This document shows positions 57,892 to 64,000 of a stretch of DNA of 64,000 bases, piece after piece; position 1 is the first letter of the stretch; each line of letters opens with the position of its first letter. A model generated the notes under the pieces. The model was not told the DNA's origin, did not search any database, and was given only the letters and a program-made list of their open reading frames with translations. Both the position numbers and the translations under genes were made by a program. The stretch comes from Chloroflexota bacterium (lineage in GTDB: Bacteria; Chloroflexota; UBA11872), in the NCBI GenBank assembly GCA_026706485.1, contig JAPOYR010000009.1, forward strand, positions 62,001-126,000, in the 5' to 3' direction.

Positions 57892-59314
57892 AAGATTCGG
57901 CCGATGAATCCGCGTCGGCGCCACCCGGCCCGCGGGCCAGCGAGGCGACCAGCGCCAGCAGGGTGACGGCCGCGGCCGCCGTCCACGTCACGCGAAAGGC
58001 GTCAAAGGCAGTGTCCAGCGGCTGATCGCCGACGACCGCGACGCCCAGAAGTGCCGCCGCAAGCACGCCCCACAGCGTGCCCCACAGTGCCTGTCCCACC
58101 GACTGCCCAGTGTTCCGCGCGAGCGACATGGTGGCGCTGGCCTGTCCGCGATGGCGCGGCGCGGCGGCGCCCATGAGCGAGCTGGCGTTGGCGCTGTTGA
58201 ACAGGGCGAGCCCCACGCCCGTCACCAGGGTCCGAACGATGACGTCTACCGGTCCGGCCGCGTCGCCAAGCGTGGCCATTAGGGCGAGCCCGATTGCCGT
58301 GAGCGCCACGCCCACCGAGGCGACGGGGCGCGGCCCCAGGCGATCGGCGAGCGCCCCGGATGGCGGCCCCAGCAATCCCATGAGCGCCGGAATCGTCGCC
58401 AGCACCAGACCGACCTGCACCGGTGCCAGCCCAAGACCGCGCTGCAGATAGAACGGCAGCAGCAAGACGAGCGACGACAGCCCGGCGAACGCCAGGAAGG
58501 CCGACAGCGTGGCCGCGCTCAGCTCGCGCACGCGGAACATCGCGAGGTCGACCGTCGGCGCCGGCGAGCGGCGCTGCCACGCCAGGAACCCGCCGAGCAG
58601 CACAATCCCCGTCAGCAACGGCGCCAGCACCAGCGGCGCCGCCACACCCGCGACTTGCACCCGATTGAGCCCGAACAGCACCAGCATGACGCCGGCCACC
58701 AGCGACGCCGCCCCGGCGAAGTCGAACCGCCGAGGTCCAACGGGCGCGGCGTAGGGAAGCGACCGCAGCCCCAACGCCAGGCTGATGAGGCCGACCGGAA
58801 CGTTGAGGTAGAAGATCCAGCGCCAGCCGATGGTGCCCACGAGCACACCTCCGGCCAGCGGCCCGGTGATGAGACCCGCCGACACCGCGCTGAGCACCCA
58901 TCCCATGGCGCGGCCGCGCTCGTTTTCTGGGAACGCGTCGATCACCAGCGCCGCGCCGATGGCCTGCGTGGCGGCGCTGCCAAGGCCTTGGAGGACCCGA
59001 CACGCCACCAGCATCCACACGTTGATCGCCATGCCCGACAGCAACGAGCCGACCACGAAGATCGCGAGTCCGGCCACGAAAAACCGCCGCCGCCCCAGCA
59101 CGTCGGCGGCGCGGCCAAACGGCAGCAGCAGCCCGGTGATGACCAACAGGTAGGCCAGCACCACCCACTGCAGCGCGTCGAACGTTGCGTCCAACTCGAC
59201 GGCCAACGTGGGCAGCGTGATGTTGACGGCGCTGGAGTCGAGCGTGGCCATGAACACACTGGTCATGACCACGACGAGCGTGGTCCACTTGCGTGAGCGA
59301 GGTATCCGGTTCAT
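57875..59314 (-). CDS. MFS transporter, DHA2 (14-helix) family
   Basis: A 479-residue exporter. Motif D-like MATLDSSAVNITLP is in helix 1, motif A as GRAADVLGRRR, and motif C as GPLAGGVLVGTIGWRWIFYLNVPVG. The remaining hydrophobic pattern fits 14 helices. The ATG at 59314 (MNRIPRSRKWTTLVVVM) is used rather than the upstream start. It belongs to the same broad family as the 20735-22360 exporter but is clearly diverged. It follows the unknown gene at 59328-59762 by 13 bases, so the two are probably one operon. Substrate unknown. Confidence 0.92.
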   Translation of the reverse strand: MNRIPRSRKWTTLVVVMTSVFMATLDSSAVNITLPTLAVELDATFDALQWVVLAYLLVITGLLLPFGRAADVLGRRRFFVAGLAIFVVGSLLSGMAINVWMLVACRVLQGLGSAATQAIGAALVIDAFPENERGRAMGWVLSAVSAGLITGPLAGGVLVGTIGWRWIFYLNVPVGLISLALGLRSLPYAAPVGPRRFDFAGAASLVAGVMLVLFGLNRVQVAGVAAPLVLAPLLTGIVLLGGFLAWQRRSPAPTVDLAMFRVRELSAATLSAFLAFAGLSSLVLLLPFYLQRGLGLAPVQVGLVLATIPALMGLLGPPSGALADRLGPRPVASVGVALTAIGLALMATLGDAAGPVDVIVRTLVTGVGLALFNSANASSLMGAAAPRHRGQASATMSLARNTGQSVGQALWGTLWGVLAAALLGVAVVGDQPLDTAFDAFRVTWTAAAAVTLLALVASLARGPGGADADSSAESSRRAA

Positions 59315-59327
59315 GACGCGCCGCGGG

Positions 59328-59762
59328 TCAGCTGAGCGAACGTGCAAACTGCACCAGCGCGCCCGCGAGCCGCTCGGCGTCTTCCGTTGAAAGCGAGCTT
59401 GTGATCGTCACGGTCGCGAGGCCCGCGGCGCTCTCGGCGTCCACATAGTGATCCAGGCGCTCGCGCAGCGCTTCGAGATCCTCCGCCGGCACGCCGCGAC
59501 GGCGCAGCAGGTCCAGGGCAACCTCCAGGCGCGGCTCGCGATGCCGGGCGTCGGGCGCGTAGACCCACACAATGCTCTGCAGCCGTTCCTCCAGCGGCGC
59601 CTGCAGGGCGAAGCCCCGCGCGGTCGGCCGCAGCGGCAAGCCCGCGTCCTGCCAGCGGCCCAGCAGGTGCACGCAGGTGGGGAACAGCTCAGACGGCATC
59701 CGGCGCTGGAACGCCCGCACCTCGTTGTCGTCGCTGCGGTAGACGCGAAACTCAGCCTCCAC
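59328..59762 (-). CDS. Hypothetical protein
   Basis: 144 residues with a GTG start. I do not recognise the family. It has no signal peptide or membrane span and begins MEAEFRVYRSDDNEVRAFQRR. The C-terminal half alternates charged helix (ALRERLDHYVDAESAAG) and strand (LATVTITSSLS). It is directly upstream of the MFS exporter gene. Confidence 0.65.
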   Translation of the reverse strand: MEAEFRVYRSDDNEVRAFQRRMPSELFPTCVHLLGRWQDAGLPLRPTARGFALQAPLEERLQSIVWVYAPDARHREPRLEVALDLLRRRGVPAEDLEALRERLDHYVDAESAAGLATVTITSSLSTEDAERLAGALVQFARSLS

Positions 59763-59802
59763 CAGCCGCCTCCAGGATTGACTGATCCGGTGAGCCGGTG
59801 GT

Positions 59803-59822
59803 CCATGCTGCGTGCAGCATGG
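59803..59822. repeat. Short palindromic repeat
   Basis: CCATGCTGC, two bases, GCAGCATGG: a near-perfect inverted repeat related to the 32-base palindrome at 15868-15899. It lies in the gap between two minus-strand genes and may end the upstream transcript. Confidence 0.65.
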
Positions 59823-59889
59823 GGGTCCAAGACTTCATCCAGGCGAATCCGCTTCCCGACGACGTGCTATCCAGGGTAGCGGCGCGGCT

Positions 59890-60366
59890 CTACTTCAGCA
59901 GCCGCCCGATCAGGCGCGCCGCCAGCGTCGACAGCCCCAGGGCCACGCCGAAGGCCACGGCCGCTCGCGGGCCGAACAGCGCCCGCACGTTGCCCTGGAT
60001 GTTGGCGCCCACCACGGCCAGCGTCAGCACCCGGTCGGCCTGCACGTTGCCCGCCACGACCCACGACGCCGCCACATTCTCCAGCTTCGCGTTGGCGGTC
60101 AGGGCGCCCGCGACGGCGCTGTTGCGCACGGTGGCCTCCCGCGCCGCCACGCCCCCCACCAACGTTTGTCCGGTGGCGAGGGCATCGGCCCGCGCAACGC
60201 CGATGGCCGACGCGTCACTCTGGAGGACGTCGGTCTGAATGCGACGCACCGACCCGCCGCGCACGATGGCGTTTTCGGCGCGCACCACGCCCACCGGCTG
60301 GCGGTTCAGGCGCACGGTCTCGCCGTGGGTCTGCTGCAGCGGCTGGTGATCGTCACGATCGGTCAT
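59890..60366 (-). CDS. Repetitive beta-solenoid-like protein with C-terminal membrane segment
   Basis: 158 residues from the ATG at 60366 (MTDRDDHQPLQQTHGETVRL). From about residue 20 to 125 the sequence repeats short strand-turn units with Val/Ala/Gly/Asn (VRAENAIVRGGSVRRIQTDV, VGGVAAREATVRNSAVAGAL, KLENVAASWVVAGNVQADRV). That is reminiscent of bactofilin-like or other beta-solenoid scaffolds. The last ~25 residues (AVAFGVALGLSTLAARLIGRLL) form a hydrophobic or amphipathic segment suited to membrane attachment. The start overlaps the larC end by 14 bases. Function unknown. Confidence 0.65.
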   Translation of the reverse strand: MTDRDDHQPLQQTHGETVRLNRQPVGVVRAENAIVRGGSVRRIQTDVLQSDASAIGVARADALATGQTLVGGVAAREATVRNSAVAGALTANAKLENVAASWVVAGNVQADRVLTLAVVGANIQGNVRALFGPRAAVAFGVALGLSTLAARLIGRLLK

Positions 60367-61572
60367 CTGGGCCTCCCAATGCCGGCTGAGTCGGGGGCGC
60401 GGCCTCCCATGCGGCAGCCCGAGCCGCATCGTAAACCGTCTGCAAGCGAACGTCGTGCTCGCGCGCCGCGCGGGCGCAGTCGTCGGCCTCCGGCGCCACG
60501 TCGCGCAGGCGTCCGTCGACGTACGAAGCCTTGACCCCAATCGCCCCGTAGGGCGTGTCGACGCGCAGCGAATGCCGGGGCACCTTCACGCGTCGCGCGT
60601 CGTGCAGCCGTACTCCCAGCGTCGAGGTCTCGCGCAGCAGGATGTCGACCGCGGCGTCGGTCGTTTCCGGCGGCGCCAGCACGCGGATCAGCGTCCCCGG
60701 TCGCCCCTTCTTCATCACCAGCGGCGTGAGGGTGACGTCCAACACGCCGGCCTCAAACAGCCGCTCGCTGACCGACGGATAGTGCTCCGGGTTCATGTCG
60801 TCCACGTTCGCCTCGATCACGGTCACCACGTCCGTGCCGAGCGTGCTTCCGGCCTCTCCCAGCGTGACCCGCAGCACGTTGGGGATGGCGAGGTCGGCGG
60901 TGCCCGCGCCGTATCCGGTCGCCGTCACGCGCATGGCGGGCGCGTGGCCGGCGTCCGTGGTGAACTCGGTCAGCACCAGGGCTCCGGTCGGCGTGAGCAG
61001 CTCCGCGACAACGTCGGTCGCGTAGATCTCCAGTGGCGACCGCTCGAGGAGTTGCAGCGTCGCCGGGGCCGGAACCGGCAGCACGCCGTGGGAGGTCTTG
61101 ACCGTTCCCGTGCCCGCATTGATGGCCGACGTGCTCATGCCGGTGATGCCCAGCAGATCCATGGCCGCGCACGCGCCCACGATGTCGAGCACCGCGTCCA
61201 CCGCACCGAGCTCGTGGAAGTGCGCCTCGTTCACATTCACGCCGTGAACCGCCGCCTCGGCCTCGGCCAGCCGCCGCACCATCCCCTGCGCCCGGTCCCT
61301 GATGGGCGCTCTCAGCCCACTCGCTCCGATGACCGCCGCCATCGACGCGGGGTCGCTCAGCGTTCCATGCCCGGCGGCGGCCTCGATCTCGAAGTCCATG
61401 CGCGTCGCCGCGATCGGCCCCTTGCGCACCGACTGGCGGATCAGGCGCCACGGCGGCAGATCGAGCGTGCGCAGCTCGGTCTCCAGCGCGGCCTGGTCCA
61501 GCCCCGCATCGAGCAGCGCGCCCAGGAACATGTTGCCGCTGGCGCCCGACGGGCAATCGACGCGGGCGATGG

Positions 61573-61576
<4 letters not shown>
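60353..61576 (-). CDS. larC: Nickel-pincer cofactor nickel chelatase LarC, single-frame
   Basis: A 407-residue LarC, which inserts nickel into the pyridinium-3,5-bisthiocarboxylic acid mononucleotide cofactor in a CTP-dependent reaction. The N-terminal part has ARVDCPSGASGNMFLGALLDAG (usually DxxxGxSGDM; here SGNM), and EAHFHELGAVDAVLDIVGA, whose His and Glu are candidate metal ligands. The C-terminal part has IEANVDDMNPE and MKKGRPGTLIRVLAPP. In Lactobacillus plantarum LarC is made by programmed frameshifting of two frames; here both parts are one frame. The ATG at 61576 overlaps the larB stop. Confidence 0.92.
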
Positions 61577-63789
<2,213 letters not shown>

Positions 63790-64000
63790 CTAGACCACTT
63801 CAACGTCGATCACGATCCGCCGGATCGACTGCGTCGGCAGCTCGTTCGTGCCCAGCTCGCGCGTGAAGTCCGAGTGCGAGTACGCCACGTGCAGCTGGTT
63901 GCCCCGCTGAATCACCGAGGTGTACGAGCAACCGGGACCGGTGTGAAAGGCGAACGGGTACTCCCAATGCTCGCCGGTGCCGTCCAGGCTGAGCATCACG
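63790..64000 (-). CDS. C-terminus of a probable sialidase/BNR-propeller protein
   Basis: The last ~69 residues of a gene that continues beyond the right end of the window. GPGCSYTSVIQRGNQLHVAY followed by SIRRIVIDVEVV fits the final blade of sialidase-like propellers, where SYPxxIQxxDGxLHVxYT and IKHVxID are typical. With so little sequence the family call is tentative. Confidence 0.5.
   Translation of the reverse strand, partial: VMLSLDGTGEHWEYPFAFHTGPGCSYTSVIQRGNQLHVAYSHSDFTRELGTNELPTQSIRRIVIDVEVV

Overview
This is a 64 kb stretch of a high-GC bacterial chromosome. It carries long co-directional operons with ATGA-type start/stop overlaps, many GTG starts, and intergenic gaps filled with short palindromic repeats. 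Gene content suggests a Chloroflexota-like, possibly marine or host-associated lineage: several secreted LRR/propeller giants, a DUF917/hydantoinase pair, tandem PhyH dioxygenases and a fused LarC. That placement is inferred from gene content; no rRNA is present to confirm it.

Layout. 1-1.6 kb: the C-terminal part of a secreted leucine-rich-repeat protein. 1.6-6.1 kb (minus): a late cobalamin operon, cbiB-cobD-cobQ-pduX, covering the aminopropanol arm and the amidations. 6.5-12.6 kb: a giant secreted RCC1-type protein whose 42 repeats fall into six sets of seven. 12.7-22.6 kb: a methyltransferase, two acetyltransferases (one split in frame by intergenic-type repeats), an ABC-2 exporter operon, two tandem HAD hydrolases and an MFS exporter coupled to a ribbon-helix-helix protein. 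22.8-28.5 kb: a 1912-residue secreted mosaic of Cys repeats, PQQ propeller, TolB-like propeller and LRRs. 28.7-31.4 kb (minus): a hydantoinase-A-like protein and a DUF917 protein. 31.5-35.8 kb: a tandem duplication of phyH plus nitrile hydratase beta subunit, ending in an intact cobalt-type nitrile hydratase (beta, alpha).

35.8-39.1 kb is an A/T-richer island holding an MT-A70 adenine methyltransferase and a 766-residue protein with a PD-(D/E)xK-like nuclease motif, a DGQHR domain and a HEPN-like C-terminus. It looks like an uncharacterised DNA-modification or defence pair, and it sits between two copies of the 5' end of a glycosidase-like gene. This is my best candidate for an undescribed system.

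40.2-56.4 kb (minus) is essentially one housekeeping block. In the direction of transcription it runs mraZ-rsmH-ftsL-ftsI-ftsW-murG-murC-murB-ftsQ-ftsA-ftsZ-yggS-yggT-hisS-hisH-hisA-hisF, so division and peptidoglycan genes continue into histidine genes. mraY, murD, murE and murF are missing from their usual places. A candidate promoter and three phased TGGNN boxes, matching the known MraZ operator pattern, precede mraZ. 56.5-63.6 kb carries an RNase H-like gene, unknown genes, a second MFS exporter and a translationally coupled eno-larB-larC set (nickel-pincer cofactor). The window ends inside a probable sialidase-like gene.
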